Shown here: piece after piece, positions 17,014 to 25,575 of the stretch | Position numbering within the stretch: the first letter of the stretch is position 1 | Layout of the letters: every line of letters starts with the position of its first letter | NCBI RefSeq assembly: GCF_029893585.1 | Contig: NZ_JARXYX010000005.1 | Coordinates: 186,001-250,000 of the forward strand | Reading direction: 5' to 3' | Length of the DNA: 64,000 nucleotides | Origin: Streptomyces sp. LBL | Lineage (GTDB): Bacteria > Actinomycetota > Actinomycetes > Streptomycetales > Streptomycetaceae | Notes under the pieces: model-generated | What the model saw: only the letters and a program-made list of their open reading frames with translations | Told to the model about the DNA's origin: nothing | Database searches by the model: none | Made by a program: the position numbers and the translations under genes

Positions 17014-18759
17014 TCAGCCGCTGTCGCGGACGCGTCCGGCGAGTCGGTCCATACGGGCGCGGGCCTTCTCCAGTTGCTCGATGTCGTCGGCGGCGGGGCC
17101 CTGATCGGTGGTGAGCTCGCTCCACAGGGCGATCAACTCGTGGCCCAGATCCAGGCCCAGCTGTGGGTCGCGTACGGCACGCCAGGCGGTGAACGCGCTC
17201 TGGACGTTGCCGTACGCGGCCTCCGCATCCGGAGTGGCGCGGTGGACGCGGGCCAGATCTAGGGACAGGTGGAGGGCGCGGGCCGGGTCGCCGGCCAAGT
17301 AGGCGATGTAGGCGGCCAGTTCACGCAGCCGCAGCATCTCGGGGTGCTCGGTCCCCAACGCCTCCGACGCCTGCGCCATGGTCCGATCCGCCAGTTCCGC
17401 AGCGTCGTCCGTCCGCCCCGCCTTCACCGCCTCATTGATCCGCCCCATCGGCTCCGCAAGCAACGCGGGACCGCCGTCATCCCCAGGCGCGGTGAGAGGC
17501 CCTTCCCCGAGCACGGCTTCCGCCACGGCGTCGAAGCCTCGGGGTGGCGTGGGTTTGGGGACGGGGTCGAGGTCCTCGGGCATGGGGAGGGGGAGGGGAG
17601 CTGGCCTGGGTGCGGCGAGTGTTGGGGGTGCGGGGAGTTTGGGGGGTGTCGGGGTTGGCTGGGGCACGGTCATGGGCCGGTGCTCCGGTGCGGGTGGGGG
17701 CGCGGCGTGCGTGTCCATCACCGGCGGCGGACCGAACACTCCCATGGGCGCGGCGACCGTACCGGGGGCCGGGCCCGGCGTCGGAGGCTGGGGTGGTTGC
17801 GGCAGCGTCCGCAGGGTGAACGTCGGCACAGCCTCATCGCCGGTTGGCTCCTCCATCGGCACGGCCCGCATCGGGAACGTGGACGCCGCATCGCGCACCC
17901 CATCTTGGACCGCATCCTGGACCGGCTCCTCCGCCGGCCACTGCAGATGCGCCGGCTTGTCCCGCTGCGCCCACTGCGGCCGTACGACATCGGAGGCGGC
18001 GGGTGTCCCGGACTGCACGGGTGCGTAGGCCGGTACGGCATCCTCGGGACCCTCAGCCAGTACGGAACCCTCTGGCACGTCAGCCGGTACGGAACCCTCG
18101 GCCGGCAGCGGATCCTCAGCCGGCGCGGGCCACACAGGGCCCTCGCGCACATCGCGCACATCGAACACGTCGGGCACATCAAGGCCGTCGGCCGATCGGG
18201 ACGCTTCATGCCGACCGGGCTCGCCGGGCGTGGCCGGCCAGTCGGGCTCCCCCGGTGCGGACGGGGCAGCCGTGGGCGGCTCCGGCCAGGTGGGCGGCTG
18301 CTCTGGAACCGGCGTCGGCGTCGACGCCCCCGCCTCCCCTGCCGCCCCCGATCCCCTTGGCGCCCCCGTCTCCCCCGTCTTCCCCTGGGCGCCCCTGTCC
18401 CACCGCGTCTTCGTCTCCGCCGGCGGAGCCATCCGTACCGGCTCTCCCCTGAAGTCGCTGGAGCCGTCCGGGGTGACGCGGAGGGGGACGACGTAGCCGA
18501 TGCGGGTGTCGTGGATGGTGGCGTGGACTTCGTGGGCGGTGGTGAGGGCGATGCGGTGGAGGTGGTTCAGTACGGTCTGCTGGATCTCCTCGCCGGGAGC
18601 CGCGACGACCCGCACGCCGCCCACGGAAGCACTGCCCGGGCCGGCGTCGCCATGGACGTGGACCTGGATCGGCGCGGCGGTCGCGGTGGGCGGAGCGGGC
18701 GCGGCAGGGCGCTCGGGGCGCTGGTGGTCCCGCTTCTTGTCACGGCTGAGTCGAGACAT
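17014..18759 (-). CDS. TPR-like protein with long Pro-rich disordered centre
   Basis: A 581-residue soluble protein in three parts. The N-terminal region to about residue 120 has a compact segment (IQVHVHGDAG then GVRVVAAPGEEIQQTVLNHL and IGYVVPLRVTPDGSSDFRGEPV). Residues ~125-420 are a Pro/Ala/Glu-rich disordered linker with repeated short motifs. The last ~160 residues are helical tetratricopeptide-type repeats (MGRINEAVKAGRTDDAAELADRTMAQASEALG, then LAAYIAYLAGDPARALHLSLDLARVH). ATG at 18759 was chosen because GAGGGAACG precedes it and the protein then begins MSRLSRDKKRD. It is divergent from a P-loop-like protein gene (19033-19611) across 273 bp. I believe this pair recurs in Streptomyces but know of no assigned function. 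Confidence 0.65.
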   Translation of the reverse strand: MSRLSRDKKRDHQRPERPAAPAPPTATAAPIQVHVHGDAGPGSASVGGVRVVAAPGEEIQQTVLNHLHRIALTTAHEVHATIHDTRIGYVVPLRVTPDGSSDFRGEPVRMAPPAETKTRWDRGAQGKTGETGAPRGSGAAGEAGASTPTPVPEQPPTWPEPPTAAPSAPGEPDWPATPGEPGRHEASRSADGLDVPDVFDVRDVREGPVWPAPAEDPLPAEGSVPADVPEGSVLAEGPEDAVPAYAPVQSGTPAASDVVRPQWAQRDKPAHLQWPAEEPVQDAVQDGVRDAASTFPMRAVPMEEPTGDEAVPTFTLRTLPQPPQPPTPGPAPGTVAAPMGVFGPPPVMDTHAAPPPAPEHRPMTVPQPTPTPPKLPAPPTLAAPRPAPLPLPMPEDLDPVPKPTPPRGFDAVAEAVLGEGPLTAPGDDGGPALLAEPMGRINEAVKAGRTDDAAELADRTMAQASEALGTEHPEMLRLRELAAYIAYLAGDPARALHLSLDLARVHRATPDAEAAYGNVQSAFTAWRAVRDPQLGLDLGHELIALWSELTTDQGPAADDIEQLEKARARMDRLAGRVRDSG

Positions 18760-19032
18760 CGTTCCCTCACTCGGATGCGTCGGAGCGTCGCCGGACAACG
18801 CGCTCGGGACCATGGTGCCCCCTCCCGCCGTCGGGTTCCGTCGTCGGCGTCAGGATCCAGTCGTACAAGATCCGGTCGTCCACGTACTGTCGAGTCTCTC
18901 CGCCCGCCCGCGGTTCTCACGTCACCGGGACGTCACAGGCTCGTTCCAGGAACTCACGCCTCGGCAGAGAGCCTTCGCGGATGCCGTGCGCATCGGCGGG
19001 TAGGAGGCGGTCGAGCAGGGAGGAACGCGCAG

Positions 19033-19611
19033 ATGGGGGCGGGCATGCGGACGGACGTACCACTCGGACCGGAGATCTGGCTGCGCGGCCCCGTGCCGAC
19101 GCCCGCACCGGTGCCGGTACCAGGCCCCGTGCCCGCACCGGTACCGGTACCGGTACCGCCGGAATTCGTCCACCCCTCCGCCACGCCCCGGCGGTATTCC
19201 TTCGTGGGCGTCCACGGCGGCGCCGGCACCACCACTCTCGCCGCCGTCTACGGCGGCCACGACTGCGGACGTGACTGGCCGGGCCCCGCCGCCCCGCAGT
19301 CCGTGCTGCTCGTCGCCCGTACCCACGCGGCCGGTCTGCACTCGGCCCTGCACATCCTGGAGGCCTTCCGACGCGGCGAGGCGGCCCCGCCCGGCCTCGA
19401 TCTGGACGCGGTCGTCCTCGTCGCGGACGCGCCGGGACGGCTGCCGCGTCCGCTCGCCCAGCGGATCAAGGTGATCGAGTCGGCGATCGACGTGTACCGC
19501 GTGCCCTGGGTCCCCGCCTGGCGCCTGGGCGACCTCACCGGTCCCCCGCCCCGCGAGACCGGCACGCTGACCCGCCTCACCGCCAGCGCCACCGCCACCG
19601 CCACCCCGTGA
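19033..19611 (+). CDS. DUF6668-like protein with degenerate P-loop
   Basis: A 192-residue protein. A Pro/Val-rich repeat (PVPGPVPAPVPVPVP, from a CCGGTA-type hexamer repeat at 19103-19160) separates a short N-terminus from an alpha/beta domain that starts YSFVGVHGGAGTTTLAAVYGG, resembling the P-loop of ParA/MinD-like or SIMIBI NTPases but without the usual lysine. Later strands read SVLLVARTHAAGLHSAL, LDAVVLVADAPGRLPRPLAQRI and end VYRVPWVPAWRLGDL, with an RETGTL tail. The ATG at 19033 has GGGAGG eight bases before it. Divergent to the TPR protein, with which it may act. Family name is from memory; whether it hydrolyses nucleotide is unknown. Confidence 0.6.
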   Translation: MGAGMRTDVPLGPEIWLRGPVPTPAPVPVPGPVPAPVPVPVPPEFVHPSATPRRYSFVGVHGGAGTTTLAAVYGGHDCGRDWPGPAAPQSVLLVARTHAAGLHSALHILEAFRRGEAAPPGLDLDAVVLVADAPGRLPRPLAQRIKVIESAIDVYRVPWVPAWRLGDLTGPPPRETGTLTRLTASATATATP

Positions 19612-19787
19612 CGTACCTGCGAGGGGGGGCGAAGCCGGAGGAGACGGCCCGCTGCATCGTGGACGACGGCCAGCCCCTGCGCCACCTGCGCCATGCGGGG
19701 TTCACCGGATAACGGGCGAGGCGGCTCCGCGGCGGCCGGCCACAGCTTCGAAGTCGCTGTGTCAGTCCCTCCCTCTACTGTTCACCC

Positions 19788-20648
19788 ATGACTCCTGACT
19801 TGTGGGACCGGTTAAGTCCCTTCCGCGACGAGGCGCTCGCGCGGGGCATACCCGCCGCCGACGTAGAGCGATGGTTGGCCACCGCCCGCCCTTGCGCGAC
19901 GCTGACGCGGAACGGGGACGGCCCGGTCGTGGGCCACTTCGGCGGTCCGCTGCTGCTTCCGGCCGATACCCCGGCCCCCGCCTACCCCTTCGTTGCCTCC
20001 GTCGACCTCGCGGCTCTGCCCGCCGACGCGACGGACCTGCCCCTGCCTCCCGACGGCCACCTGCTGCTCTTCGCCTTTCCTGAGACCGCCGACTCTTACG
20101 AGACAATGGGCAGCGTGGTGTACGTCCCCGTCGATACGGCCGTGACGGAACGGGACAGGAACGCCTGGAACTCCTTCGACGTCAAGGATTACAAGGCGAT
20201 GTTCGAGGCGTTCCCGCAGGGGCCGCTGCGGGCGACGACCAATGTGTCGCTGCCCTACCACCACGCGGTCGACCTCTCCCAAGAGCCGTGGAGCAAGCCA
20301 CTCCCCGGGCATCCCCGCTCCGAGGAACTCGTCGCGGTCTGGGAAAGCACCCATGACGACATCGCCCCCGGGGGGTCGTTGCAGATCGGGGGATACGCCG
20401 ATGAAGAGGCCGTGTACACCGACCCGGTCGCCGATGCCGTGCCCAGGGCCGTGAAAGCCACGGAAGCGGGCCGGTGGGACGGACCGGTTTCGGATGACGT
20501 CTCGGACTGGGTGCTCTTGGCCGACTGGTATGCCGGCGCGGACGTGCAGGGCTGGGAGAGCGCCACCGTCCACTGGGTGATCCAGCGCGAGGACCTGACG
20601 GCGCAACGCTTCGACCGCGCGTTCACCGACGTCTTCTGGAACCCCTGA
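19788..20648 (+). CDS. DUF1963/YwqG-like protein with a TTA codon
   Basis: A 286-residue soluble protein of the DUF1963 type: an early FGGPLLLPADTPAPAYPFVASVDLAAL segment, HLLLFAFPE, and a C-terminal GGYADEEAVYTDPV and WVLLADWYAG. Proteins of this family are often uncharacterised immunity or housekeeping proteins. Codon 9 (19812-19814) is TTA, the leucine codon read only by the developmental bldA tRNA in Streptomyces and rare in this GC-rich DNA; position near the start suggests that translation depends on bldA. No operon partner. Between DUF6668 and this gene, 19614-19711 can be read as a possible decayed frame (ending LRHLRHAGFTG) that I cannot assign. Confidence 0.7.
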   Translation: MTPDLWDRLSPFRDEALARGIPAADVERWLATARPCATLTRNGDGPVVGHFGGPLLLPADTPAPAYPFVASVDLAALPADATDLPLPPDGHLLLFAFPETADSYETMGSVVYVPVDTAVTERDRNAWNSFDVKDYKAMFEAFPQGPLRATTNVSLPYHHAVDLSQEPWSKPLPGHPRSEELVAVWESTHDDIAPGGSLQIGGYADEEAVYTDPVADAVPRAVKATEAGRWDGPVSDDVSDWVLLADWYAGADVQGWESATVHWVIQREDLTAQRFDRAFTDVFWNP

Positions 20649-20724
20649 CCTGAGCCCTGGGGCCGGGCTGGTCATGCGCCAGCACGACGACAAGGCCGGG
20701 AGCAGCCTCTGTTCGCCCCGGGTG

Positions 20725-21480
20725 TCAGCACTGCCCGGTCGGGAGGGTGACTGCCTGTGAGGAGGCGGCCGGTGGTGCGAACAGTGCCTGGACGGTTTCG
20801 GTGGCCAGGTCACGCAGCCAGACGTGGGCGCGGTCGTCGTCGTAGCGCTGGTGCCACAGCAGGTACAGCGGGATGGCGGGGAACTGGAGTGGCAGGACCA
20901 GCGTGACCAGGCCGAGTTTGTCCCGGGCCGCGCGGGTGACCGCGTCGGGAAGGGTGAGCACCAGGTCGGTTTCGGGGGCGAGTTGCAGCGCGAAGGCGAC
21001 GGTGGGTCCGACGGCGACGACGCGGCGTTCGAGCCCGCGCGTGGTCAGGGCGTCGTCGACCGGGTCGCGCAGGCGTCCGCGTCGCGAGACGGTGAGGTGC
21101 TCGGCGGCCGCGTAGCGCTCGAGGCTCAGCGGGCCTTCGGTGAGTGGGTGGCCTGGTCGGACGGCGACAACGAGCTGATCGCTGCCGACGAGGCGGTGGC
21201 GGATGTCGGGGAACGTCGGCCGGCTGGAGCTGGATTCGAGGTCGATCTCGCCCCGCCGTAGCTCGCGGGTGTCCGTACCGGATTCGGCAGGCAGGCGCAG
21301 TTGGACGCCGGGGGCTTGTCGGTGGGATGCGGCGATCAGGGCCGTGCCGCAGGCGGTGGTCAGGGCGTCGTGCCAGCGCACGGTGAACACCCGCTCCAGA
21401 GTTGTCAGATCGAGTTCCTGCTGCGCGGACAGAAGCTGGTGGGCCTGCTGCACGAGGGTGTGGACCTGGGCGCGGAGGGC
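20725..21480 (-). pseudogene. LysR-family regulator remnant lacking its DNA-binding domain
   Basis: From about 21480 down to the stop at 20725 the frame reads as a normal LysR effector-binding half: linker helix LRAQVHTLVQQAHQLLSAQQ, then first-domain strand FTVRWHDALTTACGTAL, the DLESSS...RHRLVGSDQLVVAVRPGHPL hinge region and a typical C-terminus. The winged helix-turn-helix that should precede ALRAQ is absent; upstream codons in frame are non-homologous Ser/Pro/Arg-rich sequence. The truncation point is only ~45 bp from the start of a second gene remnant on the opposite strand, so one deletion or rearrangement probably removed the 5' end of this gene. Confidence 0.7.
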
Positions 21481-21524
21481 CACCGCGCACGCGGCGCGAC
21501 CGCTGCACCCCGCATGCCCGAGGC

Positions 21525-21809
21525 GTGAGCCTGAACGAGGTGATCGATGAGATCCACGCCAACGACGACGCGGTGCTGGAAGTGCTGCGGGAACGCTGCT
21601 GCAGGCCCGGCGTGGATCGCAGTGGGCCGAGGACGAGCTGGCCGGCGGCGCGCTTCCGCCCGGGGAGTGGTGGGTCGTCGACCCGCCGAGGGCAACATCA
21701 ACCACGTCCACGCCATGGAGCCCGCGCCACCGAGGCCATGATCCTGGTCGTGCCCCACGTCCTGCGCCGGCCCGGCTTCAAGCCCTTCGCCGTCTCCCTC
21801 GCCCGCTGA
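21525..21809 (+). pseudogene. decayed inositol-monophosphatase-like gene fragment
   Basis: Reading with two frame changes gives an inositol-monophosphatase-like middle: VIDEIHANDDAVLEVLRE (from GTG 21525), then after a shift near 21598 WAEDELAGGALPPGEWWVVDP, then after a second shift near 21690 EGNINHVHAMEP. The WVVDP-EGN-NHVHG pattern corresponds to the metal-binding WxxDPxDGTxNF motif of this family. The final AMILVVPHVLRRPGFKPFAVSLAR part is in yet another phase and may come from a different gene. No full-length product is possible. Head-to-head with the truncated LysR remnant. Confidence 0.5.
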
Positions 21810-21829
21810 CCCACTCCACGAAACGGGAG

Positions 21830-21901
21830 CCGGCCCTGCATCGAGAGTCCGCCCTGTGTCGAGAGCCGGCCCTGCATCGAGAGTCGGCCCTGTATCGGGA
21901 G
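21830..21901. repeat. four 18-bp tandem units
   Basis: Units CCGGCCCTGCATCGAGAG, TCCGCCCTGTGTCGAGAG, CCGGCCCTGCATCGAGAG, TCGGCCCTGTATCGGGAG: alternating A/B forms directly abutting, just before the convergent ABC permease stop at 21926. Non-coding. Confidence 0.8.
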
Positions 21902-21925
21902 CCGACCCCTATGAGGAAACCGCCT

Positions 21926-22825
21926 CTAGGTCGTGACGTCCTTCGTCGTGAACCGTGCCCAGGCCGCGGAGCCGAAGACCACCGCGTACAGGGACTGGAG
22001 GCCGAGGTTCTTCATCAGGTCGTCCCAGTAGACCGGGTCGCGCATGAGGTCGGCGAAGGACAGCCAGTAGTGCGAGAAGAAGTACGGCTGAAGGGCATGG
22101 AGTTGGGGGATCTGGTCGAGGATCTGGACGGTGATCAGCAGACCCACCGTGGTCGCCATGGCCGCGATGCCGCTGTTGGTCAGCGTGGAGACGAAGAGGC
22201 CCAGGGCCGCCATACCGATCAGAGACGCGGCGACGACCAGGGCGATCAGCAGAGCCCGGCCGAGGCCGTCGGCGAAGCTGATGCGGGTGCCGGAGATCGT
22301 GGTCAGGTCGCCCAGCGGGAAGAGCAGTGCCCCGACGGTGAGGGCCGAGACCGCGACGACGAGCGTGGCGACCAGACAGAACGTCATCACCGTCGCGTAC
22401 TTGGTGAGCAGCAGGCGGCTGCGGCCGGCGGGGGCGACCAGGAGGTAGCGCAGGGTGCCCGCGTTGGCCTCGCCGGCGATCGCGTCGCCCGCGATGACGC
22501 CGATCGCCATCGGCAGGAAGAAGGGGAGCGTCGCGGCGAGTGCGGTGAAGACCAGGAACAGGCCGTTGTTGGTGATCTGCGAGATGAACGCCGGCCCCTG
22601 GCCGCCCCCACCACCGGCCGACGAACCGTCGCTCGTCTCAATCCTGACCGCGATCCCGACCAGGATCGGCACCGCCGCCAGCACGCCCAGCAGGGCGAGC
22701 GTGCGCCAGCGCCGGAAGGTGGTCAGCAGTTCGCTGCGGAGCAGACCGAAGGTCCACAGCATCCGCGGCGACCGCGTCGGTCCAGCCTGCAGTACCTCAG
22801 CCCGCAGTACCTCAGCCCGCGACAT
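21926..22825 (-). CDS. ABC-2 type transporter permease
   Basis: A 299-residue membrane protein with six hydrophobic segments: about 40-60, 93-118, 143-172, 180-200 and two toward the C-terminus. The block LPFFLPMAIGVIAGDAIAGEANAGTLRYLLVAPAGRSRLLLTKY is the characteristic ABC-2 coupling region. It partners the ATPase encoded immediately upstream; the two genes overlap by 14 bp. A 15-bp direct repeat at the overlap (AGTACCTCAGCCCGC twice) encodes the duplicated AEVLRAEVL at its N-terminus. Together they form an exporter of unknown substrate; the LolA-like gene upstream in the same direction may be a functional partner. Confidence 0.88.
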   Translation of the reverse strand: MSRAEVLRAEVLQAGPTRSPRMLWTFGLLRSELLTTFRRWRTLALLGVLAAVPILVGIAVRIETSDGSSAGGGGGQGPAFISQITNNGLFLVFTALAATLPFFLPMAIGVIAGDAIAGEANAGTLRYLLVAPAGRSRLLLTKYATVMTFCLVATLVVAVSALTVGALLFPLGDLTTISGTRISFADGLGRALLIALVVAASLIGMAALGLFVSTLTNSGIAAMATTVGLLITVQILDQIPQLHALQPYFFSHYWLSFADLMRDPVYWDDLMKNLGLQSLYAVVFGSAAWARFTTKDVTT

Positions 22826-23825
22826 CGAAGCCCTCCCCGGTCAGTGCCACGAACGCGTCCTCCAGGGAGGCCCGTTCGAGGCCGAAGCCGCGGACACGGA
22901 CGCCCGCCGTCACCAGCGCCGCGTTCAGGTCGGCCAGGTCGCGGTCCGGTGGTTCGGCGCTCACCCGGTCGTCCGTGACGACCACGTCCGAAGCCCCCTG
23001 TTCCTTCAGCACCCGGGCCGCCTCCGCCGCGTCCGGGGTCGTCACGACCAGCCGGCCGCGCGTGCCCGCCGCGAGGTCGGCCACCGGGCCCTGGGTGATC
23101 AGGCGGCCCTGGGCCATGACGGCCGCGTGGGTGCACACCTGCTCGATCTCGTCGAGGAGGTGGGAGGAGAGAAACACCGTGGTGCCGTCGGAGGCCAGCT
23201 CCCGGATCAGCGAACGGATTTCGCGCATGCCCTGCGGGTCGAGACCGTTGGTCGGCTCGTCGAGGACGAGCAGCTTGCGCTGCTGGAGCAACGCGGACGC
23301 GAGGCCCAGGCGCTGTTTCATGCCCAGCGAGTACGCCTTCGCCTTCTTGCCCGCGGCGGCGCCGAGCCCCACCCGGTCCAGCGCGGCCGCGACACGGGTG
23401 CGGCGGGTGCGCGGGTCGGCGGTCGGGTCGGCGGCGTCGTACCGCATGAGGTTCTGGCGGCCCGAGAGGAAGCCGTAGAGGGCCGGGCCCTCGATGAGGG
23501 CGCCGACCTGAGGGAGAACCGCGCGTGCGGAGCGCGGCATGGGGCGGCCCAGGACACGGGCCGCTCCCGAGGTGGGCTCGATGAGGCCCAACAGCATGCG
23601 GATGGTGGTGGTCTTGCCGGAGCCGTTCGGACCGAGGAAGCCGAAGACGCTGCCCGCCGGGACGGTCAGGTCGAGACCGTCGACGGCGAGCTGTCCGCCG
23701 CGGAAGCGCTTGGTGAGCGCGCGGGTGTCGATGGCGCTGTCCTGCGCACCCTGCGCCCCGGGCATCCCCTGCGACCCCTGCGGATCCGGTTCGGGCTCCG
23801 GTTCCATGGCGGACGGTTCGCCCAT
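22812..23825 (-). CDS. ABC transporter ATP-binding protein
   Basis: A 337-residue cytoplasmic ATPase. Walker A is FLGPNGSGKTTTIRML, the signature is YSLGMKQRLGLASAL, Walker B is LLVLDEPTNGLDPQG and the switch His is in VFLSSHLLDEIEQVC. A ~100-residue C-terminal regulatory domain follows. The N-terminus carries a Glu/Pro and Gly/Gln-rich leader before TRALTKRF. ATG at 23825 has AGGGAG just upstream; an in-frame TTG at 23837 and ATG at 23807 are alternatives. Transcribed with the downstream permease. Confidence 0.92.
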   Translation of the reverse strand: MGEPSAMEPEPEPDPQGSQGMPGAQGAQDSAIDTRALTKRFRGGQLAVDGLDLTVPAGSVFGFLGPNGSGKTTTIRMLLGLIEPTSGAARVLGRPMPRSARAVLPQVGALIEGPALYGFLSGRQNLMRYDAADPTADPRTRRTRVAAALDRVGLGAAAGKKAKAYSLGMKQRLGLASALLQQRKLLVLDEPTNGLDPQGMREIRSLIRELASDGTTVFLSSHLLDEIEQVCTHAAVMAQGRLITQGPVADLAAGTRGRLVVTTPDAAEAARVLKEQGASDVVVTDDRVSAEPPDRDLADLNAALVTAGVRVRGFGLERASLEDAFVALTGEGFDVAG

Positions 23826-23893
23826 CGGCTCCCTCAATTCCTCGTGCCTCGCCGTGCCTCGCCGTGCCCCACCGTGCCTCGCCGTGCCCCGCC

Positions 23894-23910
23894 GTATCCC
23901 GACGGGATAC
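23894..23910. repeat. 17-bp inverted repeat plus 10-11-bp tandem repeats
   Basis: GTATCCCG-A-CGGGATAC is a near-continuous palindrome between the LolA-like gene and the ABC ATPase, with another CGGGATAC copy directly after. Next to it (23840-23893) lie five or more CCTCGCCGTGC-like units. The dyad could be an attenuator or operator separating expression of the ABC pair. Confidence 0.5.
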
Positions 23911-23929
23911 CACGGGATACGACGGGTCC

Positions 23930-25177
23930 TTACTTCCCCGCGTCGGCCGCCTTCACCAGGGCGTCCTTGGTGACCGCGCCGACGTAGACCTTGCCGTCGT
24001 CCGTGATCAGGGCGTTGACCAGGCGGGTCGAGAAGACCGTGCCCGAGCCGAAGCTGCCGGTGGCCTTGTCGCCGAGCGAGTCGAGGAAGCCGCCGAGGTT
24101 GCCGCCGGCCTCGGAGCCGGAGGGCATGCCCTGGCCGCCGGTGTCGAAGGTGGCGATGGAGTTCCAGCCCTTGCCGATGACTTTCAGGCCGTCGAGCTCC
24201 TTACCGAAGTCCTCCCCGGGCTTCGCGCCCCGCGAATCGTGTGCGCCCTTCTCGACGTTCGCGCCCCGCGAGTCGCGCGCGCCCTTCTCGACGTCCTTGC
24301 CCTCCGTGACCTTCGCGCCCTTGGGCGGGGTGAAGTCGAAGGTGGAGGCGCCCGGCTCGGCGAAATCGACCTGGGTGAAGCCCGCGTCCACGACGGCGGC
24401 GCCGCCGCTCGCCGGGGTCAGCGTGAACTTCAGCGGCAGCCCGGTCTTCGCGTCCACGGCCACGGTGATCTGGCCGACCGTGGACCCGGAGTCCTTGGGC
24501 TTGACGACGAGGCGGTAGGTGTCACGGCCCGCAACCTGCGCGGTGCCCTCGACGGTCACGGAGGTGGTGTCGTCGACCGACTTCAGGGCCTCCTCGGCGA
24601 GGTCCTTGGGCGTGGCCGGGACGTCCTGCTCCTTCTCGGCTCCCGCACTGTCGGCGGAGGTCGAGTGGTAGACCTCGTTCGACTTGCTGTCGTAGCCCCA
24701 GACGTCCTTGCCGTTGTGGATGACGCTGTACTCGGAGCCGCTCTCCAGCAGCGACAGCTTCTGCTTGTCGGGGCCGTCGGCCGCGACGCGCAGCGTGTGC
24801 GTGCCGGTGGCGAGTTCGGTGAGCTTGGACGAGGGGTCGGCGGAGGAACCGCCGTCGCCCGGCCCCATGGCGCCCGAGGTCAGGCTGCTCTCCAGCCCGC
24901 CGAGGTCGGGCAGCCCGAGATCCGTGCTGATCTTCACCGTCCCGGACAACTGCTGTACGTCCGACGCGGCGATCTTCTCGATGAGTTTCTGTGCGCTGAT
25001 CTTCGGCAGGTCGGGGTCGCCGGAGTCGGCGAGCGCGGGGACCAGCCCGATGGTCGCCGCCGCCACTCCCACCACCGCGACCGGGACGACGTACCGCGCG
25101 GCCTTGCGCCGGCGTGCCGTGCGCAGTTCGTCGGCCTCCGTGCCGGTCGTGCTGTCGTCTGATGCGAACGGTGCCAT
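23930..25177 (-). CDS. membrane-anchored LolA/DUF2092-like lipoprotein-carrier-fold protein
   Basis: A 415-residue exported protein. An uncleaved anchor or signal occupies about residues 27-52 (ARYVVPVAVVGVAAATIGLVPALA) behind a basic cytoplasmic stretch. The rest is a LolA-like half-barrel: ISAQKLIEKIAASDVQQLSGTVKISTDLGLP, YSVIHNGKDVWGYDSKSNEVYH, VAGRDTYRLVVKPKD and AVDAKTGLPLKFTL. Such proteins in actinobacteria probably bind lipids outside the membrane. Near residue 305-330, a 12-codon in-frame duplication reads VEKGARDSRGAN/VEKGAHDSRGAK. The start ATG at 25177 is preceded by a run of eight A bases and, further up, GGAGG; the poly-A is unusual in this genome. The ABC exporter downstream is a likely partner. 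Confidence 0.75.
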   Translation of the reverse strand: MAPFASDDSTTGTEADELRTARRRKAARYVVPVAVVGVAAATIGLVPALADSGDPDLPKISAQKLIEKIAASDVQQLSGTVKISTDLGLPDLGGLESSLTSGAMGPGDGGSSADPSSKLTELATGTHTLRVAADGPDKQKLSLLESGSEYSVIHNGKDVWGYDSKSNEVYHSTSADSAGAEKEQDVPATPKDLAEEALKSVDDTTSVTVEGTAQVAGRDTYRLVVKPKDSGSTVGQITVAVDAKTGLPLKFTLTPASGGAAVVDAGFTQVDFAEPGASTFDFTPPKGAKVTEGKDVEKGARDSRGANVEKGAHDSRGAKPGEDFGKELDGLKVIGKGWNSIATFDTGGQGMPSGSEAGGNLGGFLDSLGDKATGSFGSGTVFSTRLVNALITDDGKVYVGAVTKDALVKAADAGK

Positions 25178-25401
25178 TTTTTTTGCCCTACCTCCGTCGT
25201 CGGCGGCGGCTGTCCCACTCCCGTACGTCCACCCGTAGCCGCCATTCTCACCCGAATCGGTGAGGAGTGGTGTTTTCCGTGGTGTCCATCTGACCAAATC
25301 CGCCGGGATGATTCGTCAGCCCTCGGGATCAACTCCGTGTACACCTGCGGTATGACACACAGAGGCGGCACCTCCCCCGACCCGTAGGGGTCGTGCGGGA
25401 A

Positions 25402-25575
25402 GGCACCACCGTGCGGAGCGGTTCAGCACCGCAGGACGCACAGCACATCCGGCAGGTCGGAGCCCACCGTGCGGAGCGGACCCACCCCGCAAGCCACAGC
25501 ACATCCGGCAGGGCCGGCCCAACGTGGGGAGCGGACAGGCGCTGCCCAAGCCACACAGCACATCCGGCAGGGTGT
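25402..25575. repeat. three ~57-60-bp direct repeats after the polyprenyl synthase
   Basis: Three copies of GTGCGGAGCGG (or GTGGGGAGCGG) each followed 30-45 bp later by CACAGCACATCCGGCAGG. They fill the segment between the polyprenyl diphosphate synthase stop (25575) and the upstream region of the LolA-like gene. Units abut with imperfect internal variation; non-coding on both strands as far as I can see. Confidence 0.7.

Noticed and set aside
19614..19711. Possible decayed gene end reading EETARCIVDDGQPLRHLRH before a TAA
   Set aside because: Too short to assign and directly after another gene; kept as a note only.
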